Positions 9,480 through 17,587 of a stretch of DNA of 64,000 nt are shown one piece after another. The notes under the pieces were generated by a model, which was not told the DNA's origin, made no database searches, and saw only the letters and a program-made list of their open reading frames with translations. Each line of letters begins with the position of its first letter. The first letter of the stretch is position 1. A program made the translations under genes and the position numbers. Source of the DNA: Hydrogenophaga crocea (GTDB lineage Bacteria > Pseudomonadota > Gammaproteobacteria > Burkholderiales > Burkholderiaceae_C); the NCBI RefSeq assembly GCF_011388215.1, contig NZ_CP049989.1, positions 2,604,001 through 2,668,000 of the forward strand. The letters are read 5' to 3'.

Positions 9480-9953
9480 ATGGAACTCATGGTGAACGGG
9501 GAGCGCCGCGGCGTGGCGCCCGAGTGGCAGGACGAGGCGCTGTTGTGGGTGTTGCGCGAGCACCTGGCGCTGACGGGCGCCAAGTACGGTTGCGGCCAGG
9601 GCCTGTGCGGCGCCTGCACGGTGCTGCTGGACGGCCGGCCGCAGCGCAGTTGCCTGTTGCCCGTGCGCTCGGCGCAGGGCCGGCGCATCACCACGATCGA
9701 AGGCCTGGCCGGCCCCGACGGCCGGCTGCACCCAGTGCAACAGGCCTGGCTCGACGAGCGCGTGCCGCAGTGCGGCTACTGCCAGGCCGGCCAGATCCTC
9801 GCCTGCGCCGCGCTGCTCGATCAACACCCCCGGCCCACGGACGCACAAACCACCGACGCCCTCGCGGGCCACCTCTGCCGCTGCGGCACCCAGCAGCGCA
9901 TCCGGGCCGCTGTGAAGCGTGCTTCGGGGCAGCCCGGCGGGGAGCCGTCATGA
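9480..9953 (+). CDS. (2Fe-2S)-binding subunit of a xanthine dehydrogenase/isoquinoline 1-oxidoreductase family enzyme
   Basis: Small electron-transfer subunit of a molybdenum hydroxylase. All eight cluster cysteines are visible: the plant-ferredoxin-type set in 'YGCGQGLCGACTVLLDG' (C38, C43, C46) with C58, and the C-terminal set C98/C101 ('QCGYCQAGQI') and C133/C135 ('CRCGT'). Length (157 residues) matches IorA-like subunits. An AAGGAG ribosome site precedes the ATG. Its stop overlaps the start of the Mo-binding subunit (ATGA), so they are made together. No signal peptide is seen, so the subunit is either cytoplasmic or exported as a hitchhiker with its Tat-tagged partner. Confidence 0.93.
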   Translation: MELMVNGERRGVAPEWQDEALLWVLREHLALTGAKYGCGQGLCGACTVLLDGRPQRSCLLPVRSAQGRRITTIEGLAGPDGRLHPVQQAWLDERVPQCGYCQAGQILACAALLDQHPRPTDAQTTDALAGHLCRCGTQQRIRAAVKRASGQPGGEPS

Positions 9954-12031
9954 AGCGCCGCAGCCTGTTGCTGGCGGGAAGCGGCCTGGGTGTGAGCTTC
10001 TGGCTGGGCGGCTGCGCGCTGCCGGTGTTTCCCAAGCGGCCTGCCGCCAGCCCGCACGACGCGCTGGGCTGGATCCACCACGAGAACGGCCGCTACACGC
10101 TGCGGCTGCCCCGCGCCGAAATGGGCCAGCAGATCGCCACCGCCCTGCGCCAGGTCGCCGCCGACGAACTGGGCGTGGCCGCAGAGGCCGTGGCCGTGCG
10201 GCTCGCGGGCACGGCCGACCTGGCGCGCGTGCGCGCCACGGTGGGCAGCGAATCGGTGCGCGACTTCGCCCTGCCGCTGGCCCAGGCCTGCGCCACGCTG
10301 CGCGAGGCCTTCGCGCGCGGCGAGACGCACGGCTGGCGCGATGCCGACCCCCTGCCGCCCACGGCCCTGCGATCGTTCCGGCGCCCGGCCGGCGCCACAC
10401 CCGCGCCCGGGGCGCGCAGGCCGGTGCCGCGTGTGCACGACCGCGAGATCGTGACCGGCGCGCCGCTCTACGTGGCCGACGTGCGCCTGCCCGGACTGCT
10501 GCACGGCCGCGTGCTGCGCGCCCCGCTGTCGCCCGAGCTGCCCTCGCGCGTGCTCGGCCTGGACGAGCGCGCGGCGCGCGCCGTGCCCGGCTTCGTCGCG
10601 CTGGTGCGCGACCAGCGCCTGCAGCAGGCCCAGGCCGAAGGCCTGGGCATCGTGGCGCGCACGCCGGGCGCGCTCGATCGCATCGAGGCCGCGCTCGCGG
10701 TGCAGTGGGGCGTGGACGGCACCGGCGACGACCCCGCCATCGCGCGCCGCATCGACGTCGACGCGCATGCCGCACAAGGCCGGCTGCCGAACACGGTGCT
10801 CGACGAAGGCCGCATCGACCCCGCCGCGCCCTGGGACCTCGACCTGCGCATCGACGTGCCGCTCGCGGCGCACGCGGCCATCGAGCCGCGCGCCGCCGTG
10901 GCCGCCCTCGATGCCGCGGGCGTGCTCGACCTCTGGGTCGGCACGCAGGACGCTTGGTACCAGCGCGACGTGGTCGGCAAGGCGCTGGGCCGCGGCGAAA
11001 CGCAGCTGCGCGTGCACCCCTGCCGCGTGGGCGGCGCCTTCGGCGGCAAGACGATCTGCACCGTGGAGCTCGAAGCCGCGCTGCTGTGCGAAGCGGTGCG
11101 CGCCCCGGTGAAGGTGCAATGGACGCGCACGCAGGAGTTCCGCCAGGGCTTTCACCGCCCGCCCTCCAGCCACCGCCTGCGCGCCCGCTGGCGCGACGGT
11201 CGCCTGCAGGACTGGCAGCACCATTTCGCGAGCAGCCACATCCTGTTCACCGCGGCCGGCGTGCCCGCCTGGCTGCAGCGCATCACCGACGTGGTGGCGG
11301 GCGACCCGGGCGTGGCGCGCGGCGCCGCCCCGCCCTACCGGGCGCCCCGGCGCGAGGTGCGCTTCGCGCTCGCGCGCCTGCCCGTGTTCACCGGCCCGTG
11401 GCGCGGCCTGGGCGCAGGCCCCAACGGCCTGGCAATCGAATCGGCCATCGACGAATGCGCCTGGCTCGCTGGGCAGGACCCGGTGGCGTTTCGCCTCGCG
11501 CACATCGGCGAGCCGCGGCTCGCGCGCGTGCTGCGCGCCGCGGTGCAGGCCGCGCCGCCCCTCCCGCCTGCGACCGCTGGCGAACGGCGCGGCCGCGGCG
11601 TGGCCTGCGGCACCTACAAGCAGAGCAGCCACGCCGCGGTGGTGGCGGACGTGAGCGTGGCCGCCGATGGCCGGGTGCGGGTGACGCGCCTGGGCTGCGC
11701 GCACGACTGCGGCCACGTCATCGACGCCGACGGCGTGCGCGCGCAGTGCGAAGGCAACCTGGTGTGGGGACTGGGCATGGCGCTCAGCGATGCGCTGACG
11801 GTGGCCGATGGCCGCGTTGCGAGCGACAGCTTCGCGAGCGCGCCCATTCCGCGGCTGGATGCGGTGCCGCCGCTGCACGTGGTGCTGGTGGACGAAGGCG
11901 AGCCGCCGGGCGGCGCGGGCGAGACGGTGATCGTGGCCGCGGCCGCGGCCATCGCCAACGCGGTGCGCGCGGCCACCGGGCGGCGGCCCACGCGCTTCCC
12001 GCTCGACCCCGCCGCCTTCGCGCAGACTTGA
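9950..12031 (+). CDS. Molybdopterin-binding subunit, isoquinoline 1-oxidoreductase (IorB)/aldehyde dehydrogenase family, exported
   Basis: Catalytic Mo subunit (693 residues) of a two-subunit hydroxylase. The family motif 'VGGAFGGKTICTVELEAALL' and the C-terminal 'PPGGAGETVIVAAAAAIAN', containing the active-site glutamate, are present. The N-terminus has a twin arginine ('MKRRSLLLAGSG') and a hydrophobic stretch ending 'LGGC' at Cys22, so it looks like a Tat substrate and possibly a lipoprotein. No cytochrome c third subunit and no XdhC-type maturation gene are nearby. The substrate is unknown; N-heteroaromatics or aldehydes are the family's range. The downstream AraC gene likely regulates it. 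Confidence 0.88.
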   Translation: MKRRSLLLAGSGLGVSFWLGGCALPVFPKRPAASPHDALGWIHHENGRYTLRLPRAEMGQQIATALRQVAADELGVAAEAVAVRLAGTADLARVRATVGSESVRDFALPLAQACATLREAFARGETHGWRDADPLPPTALRSFRRPAGATPAPGARRPVPRVHDREIVTGAPLYVADVRLPGLLHGRVLRAPLSPELPSRVLGLDERAARAVPGFVALVRDQRLQQAQAEGLGIVARTPGALDRIEAALAVQWGVDGTGDDPAIARRIDVDAHAAQGRLPNTVLDEGRIDPAAPWDLDLRIDVPLAAHAAIEPRAAVAALDAAGVLDLWVGTQDAWYQRDVVGKALGRGETQLRVHPCRVGGAFGGKTICTVELEAALLCEAVRAPVKVQWTRTQEFRQGFHRPPSSHRLRARWRDGRLQDWQHHFASSHILFTAAGVPAWLQRITDVVAGDPGVARGAAPPYRAPRREVRFALARLPVFTGPWRGLGAGPNGLAIESAIDECAWLAGQDPVAFRLAHIGEPRLARVLRAAVQAAPPLPPATAGERRGRGVACGTYKQSSHAAVVADVSVAADGRVRVTRLGCAHDCGHVIDADGVRAQCEGNLVWGLGMALSDALTVADGRVASDSFASAPIPRLDAVPPLHVVLVDEGEPPGGAGETVIVAAAAAIANAVRAATGRRPTRFPLDPAAFAQT

Positions 12032-12035
12032 GGCC

Positions 12036-12977
12036 ATGGACGATTTCGCTTCGGCCGCGATGATGCGCGTGGTGCGCGAGGGCCTGCGCCGCCAGGGCCT
12101 GCCGGCGCCCGCGCCCCCGCCCAGCCACCTGGGCCGTGTCGCCCTGCCCGACAAACGCGCGCAGCTGCAGGCCTTGTGGCAGGCGCACGGGCCATGCGCC
12201 ATCGCCCGCCTGGGCGAAGCGGTGCAGACGCTGCACGGCGACCCCATGGGGCGCGTGTTCGTGCACGCGAGCGGCCCCGGCGACCTGCTGGAGCGCTGGC
12301 AGCGGCTCGAACGCTTCGTGCATTCGCGCCACCGGGTGCTGGTGCTCGACGCCGGACCGCAGCACCTGCGCTGGCGCCACGCCTCGCTGCGATCGCAGGC
12401 GCCGCCCACCGCGGCCGAAGACCTGCTCGTCGCCGGCCTGCTGCTGGCACTCGCCGCACGCCTGCCCGCCGTGCACGGGCTGCGCGCGCGGCCCGCAGGG
12501 GCGACGGCCTGGACCTTCGACGGCCGCTGGGCCGCGCCCGACGCAAGCAGCGCCTGGCCCGCAGCGCTGGCCGAGTGGGAATGGCGCTGGCAGCAGCGCC
12601 CGGCGTCCGCGGCCGACGGGCCGTCGGCGACGGCATCGACGCCCGGCCCGCTCGCGCTGCTTGAGCGGGACCCCGCGGGCGGCTGGACGCTCGCGCGACT
12701 GGCCGAGGCGCTGCACACGGCGCCGCGCACGCTGCAGCGCCGGCTGGCGCGCGAGCAGCAGAGCTTCAGCGCCCTGCTGGCCCAGGCGCGCCTGAACCAC
12801 GCGGCGCGCTGGCTCACCGACAGCGATGCGCCCCTGGCCGAGGTGGGTTACGCCAGCGGCTTCGCCGACCAGCCGCACTTCGCGCGCCGCTTCCGTGCGC
12901 ACACCGGCCTCACGCCGGCGCAGTACCGCGCGCAGTTCGGCCGCGCCGGCCTCAGTCGAAGCGCCAGTCGCCGCTGA
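12036..12977 (+). CDS. AraC-family transcriptional regulator
   Basis: A 313-residue regulator. The C-terminal AraC/XylS DNA-binding domain (about residues 205-305) has two helix-turn-helices, the first around 'TLARLAEALHTAPRTLQRRL' and the second in 'PLAEVGYASGFADQPHFARR', closing with 'HTGLTPAQYR'. The N-terminal 200 residues look like the arabinose-binding-like type 2 sensor domain of OruR/ArgR relatives. It starts 4 bases after the Mo-subunit stop, so it is probably in the same transcript and a candidate local regulator. Its 3' end overlaps the convergent MOSC gene by 26 bases. Confidence 0.87.
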   Translation: MDDFASAAMMRVVREGLRRQGLPAPAPPPSHLGRVALPDKRAQLQALWQAHGPCAIARLGEAVQTLHGDPMGRVFVHASGPGDLLERWQRLERFVHSRHRVLVLDAGPQHLRWRHASLRSQAPPTAAEDLLVAGLLLALAARLPAVHGLRARPAGATAWTFDGRWAAPDASSAWPAALAEWEWRWQQRPASAADGPSATASTPGPLALLERDPAGGWTLARLAEALHTAPRTLQRRLAREQQSFSALLAQARLNHAARWLTDSDAPLAEVGYASGFADQPHFARRFRAHTGLTPAQYRAQFGRAGLSRSASRR

Positions 12978-13836
12978 CGCGCTGCCCCACACGCAGCAGG
13001 CGGCCGTCGCCTTCGAGCACGATGGCGTTCATGCCGAAGGTCAGAGCGCCCTTCACGCGCGCATCGGCGCGGTAGCCGCGCAGCGTGTCGTTGACCGCGG
13101 TGCCGGTTTCGGCGGTGTCGGGGTTCACATCGGGAATCGGGCAACGCGCGCAGGGCTTCACGGGCTCGATCAGGGCCGGGCCACCCTCGGCCTCGATGCG
13201 CAGCGCGCCCACACGGTCCTCGTCGTGCGCCTGCAGGCCGCCCAGCACGATGTTGGGCCGCATGCGGCGCGCGTCCACCGGCGCGTGGCCCGCCGCGGCG
13301 AGCCGCGCATTGAGCTCGTCGTGCGACGCGGTGCTCGTGACCAGCAGCGCGAAGCCGTCGGCGAACTGGGTGCCGGCCTCGCGGCCGCCGGTCCACCGGG
13401 GATCGCTGGCGCGCTTCAACTCGGGGTCGAAGCGCGCCAGACGCAGTTTCTTGAGCGCGGCCGGCGCCCCGGGGCCGAGGAAGTCGCTGAACCACTGCGC
13501 GGCCAGGTCGCCCATGTCCCAGGCGGCCACCTCGTCGTCCCACACGCGCACCTTCATCGGGCGCTCGGCGGCGTCGAGCTGCAGGTGCAGCGCCAGCATG
13601 CCGGGCGCACGCAGCACCAGTTGGCCCATCTTGAAGCTGGGCTGGATCAGCGCCATGCGCGGCAGCTCGCGCTGGCTCACGAATTCGCCGTCGGCGTCCA
13701 CCACCATCCAGGCGCGGTCGTAGAGCAGGCCGGTCTCGGTGAGCTCGGCCTCCTGCAGGCGCACGCCGGCGCAGGATTTCACGGGGTAGACCCAGAGGGC
13801 GTCGATGGTGGCTTGGACGTCGGCGGTGTCGGACAT
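12952..13836 (-). CDS. MOSC domain protein (YcbX/mARC-like)
   Basis: A 294-residue protein with an N-terminal beta-barrel MOSC_N domain ('ALWVYPVKSCAGVRLQEAEL') and a C-terminal MOSC domain with the conserved cysteine region 'PVKPCARCPIPDVNPDTAET'. Relatives bind the molybdenum cofactor and reduce N-hydroxylated bases. Unlike E. coli YcbX there is no C-terminal ferredoxin domain; the chain ends soon after 'VGQRVSGDWRFD'. It lies next to a molybdenum hydroxylase operon, but convergently, so a shared role is only suggestive. Confidence 0.88.
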   Translation of the reverse strand: MSDTADVQATIDALWVYPVKSCAGVRLQEAELTETGLLYDRAWMVVDADGEFVSQRELPRMALIQPSFKMGQLVLRAPGMLALHLQLDAAERPMKVRVWDDEVAAWDMGDLAAQWFSDFLGPGAPAALKKLRLARFDPELKRASDPRWTGGREAGTQFADGFALLVTSTASHDELNARLAAAGHAPVDARRMRPNIVLGGLQAHDEDRVGALRIEAEGGPALIEPVKPCARCPIPDVNPDTAETGTAVNDTLRGYRADARVKGALTFGMNAIVLEGDGRLLRVGQRVSGDWRFD

Positions 13837-13887
13837 GGCGCTGGGGACTTGGGGGTGGCGCGAAAGCGCCGGATTGTGCCCTGCTCC

Positions 13888-13893
13888 TAGAAT
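13888..13893 (+). promoter_or_regulatory. -10 box positioned for a leaderless start
   Basis: TAGAAT lies exactly 6 bases before the ATG at 13900, in the context 'cctagaatccgggcATG', with no Shine-Dalgarno between. A transcript from this box would begin at or next to the start codon. No matching -35 is evident. The same arrangement recurs before mpl. Confidence 0.5.
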
Positions 13894-13899
13894 CCGGGC

Positions 13900-15036
13900 A
13901 TGTCTTCCAACGCCACCTCACGACGCGCCGACGTGGTCATCCGCGGTGCGGGCGTGGTGGGCCAGGCCCTGGCCCTGCTGCTGGCGCAAGAGCGCCTGCG
14001 CGTGGCGCTCGTGGCCCCTGCCGCCGCCCCCCGCCCCGACGACGTGCGCGCCTACGCGCTCAACACCGCCTCGCGCGAGCTGCTGCGCGCCCTGCGCGCC
14101 TGGCCCGACGACGTGCCGGGCGCGGTCACCCCGGTGCGCGCCATGCAGGTGCAGGGCGACGCCGATGGCTCGCTGCGCTTCGAGGCGGCCGAGCTCGGCG
14201 CCGAAGCCCTCACCTGGATCGTCGACGTGCCTGCCCTGGAGCGGCGGCTCGCGGACGCGATCGGCTTCGCCGCCGGTGTGGAGCGCGTGACCGAGGCACC
14301 GGCCGCGCGCCTGACCGTGGTCTGCGAAGGCCGGCACAGCAGCACGCGCGAGGCCCTGGGCATCGAGCACGAGGTGCGGCCCTACCCGCACAAGGCCATC
14401 GCGGCGCGGCTGCGTGCCGCGCAGCCGCACGGCGGCGTCGCGCGCCAGTGGTTCACCGAGGGCGAAGTGCTCGCGCTGCTGCCGCTGGGCGGCGAAGGCG
14501 CGCACGAGCTCGCGCTGGTGTGGTCGCTGCCCGCCGAGCGCACCGCCGCCTGGCTGGGTGCCGAGCCCGCGGCCTTCGCCCAGGCGGTGCAGGAGCGCTC
14601 GCAGCAGGCGCTCGGCGTACTCACGCTGCTGGGCGCGCCCCAGGCCTGGCCGCTGCAGCTGTCGCGCGCGCGACGCTGGATCGCCCAGGGCGACCAGGGC
14701 ACGGTGGTGCTCGCGGGCGACGCCGCCCACGCCGTGCACCCCCTGGCCGGCCAGGGCCTCAACCTGGGCCTGGCCGACGCGGCCGAGCTCGCGCGCGTGC
14801 TGCATGCACGCGAGTACTGGCGCGAACTCGACGACCCCAAACTGCTCAGACGCTACGAGCGCGCACGCGCCGGCGACCTGCAGGCCATGGCCTGGGTGAC
14901 CGACGGGCTGTTCTCGCTGTTCGGCCTGGCCGATACACGGGTGCAGCTGCTGCGCAACCGGGGCCTGTCGGGCTTCGACCGCAGCGGACCGCTCAAGCGC
15001 TGGCTGGCGCGCCAGGCCATGGGCCTGTCGCTCTGA
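13900..15036 (+). CDS. UbiH/UbiF-family FAD-dependent hydroxylase
   Basis: Flavoprotein monooxygenase of 378 residues of the ubiquinone-hydroxylase family, cytoplasmic or membrane-associated. Visible are the N-terminal Rossmann dinucleotide region ('DVVIRGAGVVGQALALLLAQ') and the C-terminal FAD-ribityl motif 'LAGDAAHAVHPLAGQGLNLG', both strongly conserved. The middle DG-type motif reads 'RLTVVCEGRHSSTREAL', with E in place of the usual D. It is close to but not clearly one of UbiH, UbiF or UbiI, so no symbol is given. dsbC follows by about 30 bases on the same strand. Confidence 0.85.
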   Translation: MSSNATSRRADVVIRGAGVVGQALALLLAQERLRVALVAPAAAPRPDDVRAYALNTASRELLRALRAWPDDVPGAVTPVRAMQVQGDADGSLRFEAAELGAEALTWIVDVPALERRLADAIGFAAGVERVTEAPAARLTVVCEGRHSSTREALGIEHEVRPYPHKAIAARLRAAQPHGGVARQWFTEGEVLALLPLGGEGAHELALVWSLPAERTAAWLGAEPAAFAQAVQERSQQALGVLTLLGAPQAWPLQLSRARRWIAQGDQGTVVLAGDAAHAVHPLAGQGLNLGLADAAELARVLHAREYWRELDDPKLLRRYERARAGDLQAMAWVTDGLFSLFGLADTRVQLLRNRGLSGFDRSGPLKRWLARQAMGLSL

Positions 15037-15068
15037 CGCCTTTCCGATTCTTCGCCCGGGCCTGCCCC

Positions 15069-15785
15069 ATGAACATTCTCAAAACCCTGCTGCTCGGCCT
15101 GCTCGCCGGCCTGAGCCTGTCGGCCGCGGCCCAGGACGCGACCATCCGCAAGAACCTCGCCGAGCGCCTGCCCAACCTGCCGCCCATCGAAGAGGTGAGC
15201 AAGACGCCCTTCCCCGGCCTGTGGGAGGTGCGCCTGAGCGGCAACCAGCTCGTCTACACCGACGACAACGCCACCTACGTGCTCGGCGGCCCGCTGATCG
15301 ACACCAAGAACCGCACCAACCTCACCGACGCCCGGCTCGACAAGCTCAACGCCGTGGCCTTCAAGGACCTGCCCTTCAAGGACTCGTTCAAGCTGGTCAA
15401 GGGCAAGGGCACGCGCCAGCTCGCGGTGTTCGAAGACCCCAACTGCGGCTTCTGCAAGCGCCTGCACCAGGAACTCACCAAGGTCGACGACGTGACCCTG
15501 CACGTGTTCCTGATCCCCGTGCTCGGCCCCGACTCGGTGGTGAAGTCGCAGCGCATCTGGTGCGCCAAGGACCGCGCCAAGACCTACAGCAGCTGGATGC
15601 TCAACCAGCAGCCGCCCGCCGAGGCGAGCTGCGACACCGCGGCCATCGAACGCAACGCCGCGCTGGCCGCCAAACACGGCATCAACGGCACGCCCACGCT
15701 GATCTTCGCCAACGACACGCGGGTGCCGGGCTTCATCACTGCCGACCGCATCGAGGCCCAGTTCAAGGAAGCGAAGGCCAAATGA
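15069..15785 (+). CDS. dsbC: Thiol:disulfide interchange protein DsbC
   Basis: Periplasmic disulfide isomerase of 238 residues. A Sec signal peptide ('LKTLLLGLLAGLSLSAAA', cleavage near residue 21) precedes the DsbC N-terminal dimerisation domain and a thioredoxin domain with active site C126-G-F-C129 ('FEDPNCGFCKRL'); the usual motif is CGYC, so Phe for Tyr is a mild variant. The cis-proline region is 'INGTPTLIFAN'. Its TGA overlaps the ATG of the M61 peptidase by 4 bases, suggesting coupled translation. Confidence 0.93.
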   Translation: MNILKTLLLGLLAGLSLSAAAQDATIRKNLAERLPNLPPIEEVSKTPFPGLWEVRLSGNQLVYTDDNATYVLGGPLIDTKNRTNLTDARLDKLNAVAFKDLPFKDSFKLVKGKGTRQLAVFEDPNCGFCKRLHQELTKVDDVTLHVFLIPVLGPDSVVKSQRIWCAKDRAKTYSSWMLNQQPPAEASCDTAAIERNAALAAKHGINGTPTLIFANDTRVPGFITADRIEAQFKEAKAK

Positions 15786-17584
15786 GCCGCCCGCGCGGCA
15801 AGGCGGCCGCTTCCGTGCACTTCCGCGTCGAGGTGCTGAACCTGCACGCCCACCTCTTCAGCGTCACGCTCACCGTCACCGAACCCGCGCGCGCCCAGCG
15901 CTTCGCGTTGCCGGTGTGGATTCCGGGCAGCTACCTGGTGCGCGAGTTCTCGCAGCACCTGCAAGGCCTGCAGGCCAGCCAGGGCGGCGCGCCCGTGGCC
16001 CTGAAGCAGCTCGACAAGCACCGCTGGCAGGCCGCCAACGCGGCCGGCGCACCGCTCGAGCTGCGCTACCAGATCTACGCCTTCGACGCCTCGGTGCGCA
16101 CAGCCTGGCTCGACGCCACGCGCGGCTTCTTCAACGCCACCAGCACCTGCCTGCGCGTGCTCGGCCACGAAGACCGGCCGCACACGCTGGACATCGCGCG
16201 CGGCAACGCACCGGCCGACTGGGCCGTGGCCACCGGCCTGGCGCCGCAACGGGTGGACGAACAGGGCTGGGGCACGCACCACGCGGCCGACTACGACGAG
16301 CTCGCCGACTGCCCCGTCACCCTGGGCCGCTTCTTCAGCGCCGAGTTCACCGCGGGCGGTGTGCCGCACCGCTTCGTGATGACGGGCGCGGGCGGCTGGG
16401 CCGACACCGAGCGCCTGGTCGAAGACACGCGCCGCATCTGCGAAACCCAGATCGCGTTCTGGCACGGCGACGGTGCGCCGCCCTTCGAGCGCTACGTGTT
16501 CATGCTGCACGCCAGCGGCGACGGCTACGGCGGGCTCGAACACCGCAACAGCACCGCGCTGATCTGCCAGCGCAGCGACCTGCCCGCGCGCCGCACGGGC
16601 GACACCAAGCCCGCAGCCCTCAAGGCCGGCGACGGCTACACCACGCTGCTGGGCCTGATCAGCCACGAATACTTCCACACCTGGAACGTGAAGCGGCTGC
16701 GCCCGGCCGAGTTCGCGCGCTACGACTACGACCGCGAGAACCACACCGAGCTGCTGTGGTTCTTCGAGGGCTTCACGAGCTATTACGACGACCTGTTCCT
16801 GCGCCGCGCCGGCCTGATCGACGACGCCGCCTACCTGCAGCTGGTCACCAAGACCGTGAACCAGGTGCTGCAGACCCCGGGCCGGCAGGTGCAGACCGTG
16901 GCCCAGGCCAGCTTCGATGCCTGGACCAAGTACTACCGCGTGGGCGAGAACACGCCCAACGCCACGGTGAGCTACTACACCAAGGGCGCGCTGGTGGCGC
17001 TGGCGCTCGACCTCACGCTGCGCCAGGAAGGCCGCACCACGCTCGACGACGTGATGCGCGCGCTCTGGCAACGCTGCGAGGCCGGCCCCATGCGCGAGAC
17101 CGACCTGCGCCGCACGCTGCGCCAGCTCGGCGGCCGCGCCTTCGACGCCGAGCTCGATGCCTGGGTGCACGGCACCGCCGACCTGCCGCTCGAAGCGCTG
17201 CTGCAGGCCCTGGGCGCGAAGGTGCAGCACGACCCGGCGCCGCTCGCGCAGCAGCTCGGCCTGCGCGTGGCCGAAGCCGGCGGCACGCTCACGGTGAAGG
17301 CCGTGCTGCGCGGCGGGGCCGGCGAAGCGGCTGGCCTGGCCGCGGGGGATGAATGGCTGGGTGTGGAATTCGCGCCCGCGCGGCGCGGCGGCGCACCCGA
17401 GGCCTGGCGCGTGGGCAAGCTCGACGAGGTGCAGGCCCTGCGCGGGCCGCGCACCCAGCTCACCGCGCTGGTGTCGCGCGACCGCCAGCTGCTGCGCCTG
17501 CCGCTGCAGTGGCCCGCGCCGCAAACCGCCTGGCGCGTTACTGTGGGCGACGCCACCCGCCTGGCGCCCTGGCTGTCGGTCTGA
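15782..17584 (+). CDS. M61-family peptidase (glycyl aminopeptidase-like) with C-terminal PDZ
   Basis: A 600-residue metallopeptidase. The zinc motif HEYFH is at H295-H299 in 'LGLISHEYFHTWNVKRLRP', followed by 'LLWFFEGFTSYYDDLFLRRA', which carries the third ligand glutamate. The N-terminal beta domain has the family hallmark 'LPVWIPGSYLVREFSQH'. The C-terminal 100 residues, with 'VLRGGAGEAAGLAAGDEWLG', are PDZ-like. No signal peptide is visible, so it is probably cytosolic. It is translationally coupled to dsbC and ends 3 bases from the convergent paaK. Confidence 0.9.
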   Translation: MSRPRGKAAASVHFRVEVLNLHAHLFSVTLTVTEPARAQRFALPVWIPGSYLVREFSQHLQGLQASQGGAPVALKQLDKHRWQAANAAGAPLELRYQIYAFDASVRTAWLDATRGFFNATSTCLRVLGHEDRPHTLDIARGNAPADWAVATGLAPQRVDEQGWGTHHAADYDELADCPVTLGRFFSAEFTAGGVPHRFVMTGAGGWADTERLVEDTRRICETQIAFWHGDGAPPFERYVFMLHASGDGYGGLEHRNSTALICQRSDLPARRTGDTKPAALKAGDGYTTLLGLISHEYFHTWNVKRLRPAEFARYDYDRENHTELLWFFEGFTSYYDDLFLRRAGLIDDAAYLQLVTKTVNQVLQTPGRQVQTVAQASFDAWTKYYRVGENTPNATVSYYTKGALVALALDLTLRQEGRTTLDDVMRALWQRCEAGPMRETDLRRTLRQLGGRAFDAELDAWVHGTADLPLEALLQALGAKVQHDPAPLAQQLGLRVAEAGGTLTVKAVLRGGAGEAAGLAAGDEWLGVEFAPARRGGAPEAWRVGKLDEVQALRGPRTQLTALVSRDRQLLRLPLQWPAPQTAWRVTVGDATRLAPWLSV

Positions 17585-17587
17585 CGC

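Noticed and set aside
9821..12817. A 998-residue open frame antisense to the molybdenum hydroxylase and AraC genes
   Set aside because: No domain, Arg/Ala/His-rich shadow; the sense genes have full cofactor motifs and coupled starts.
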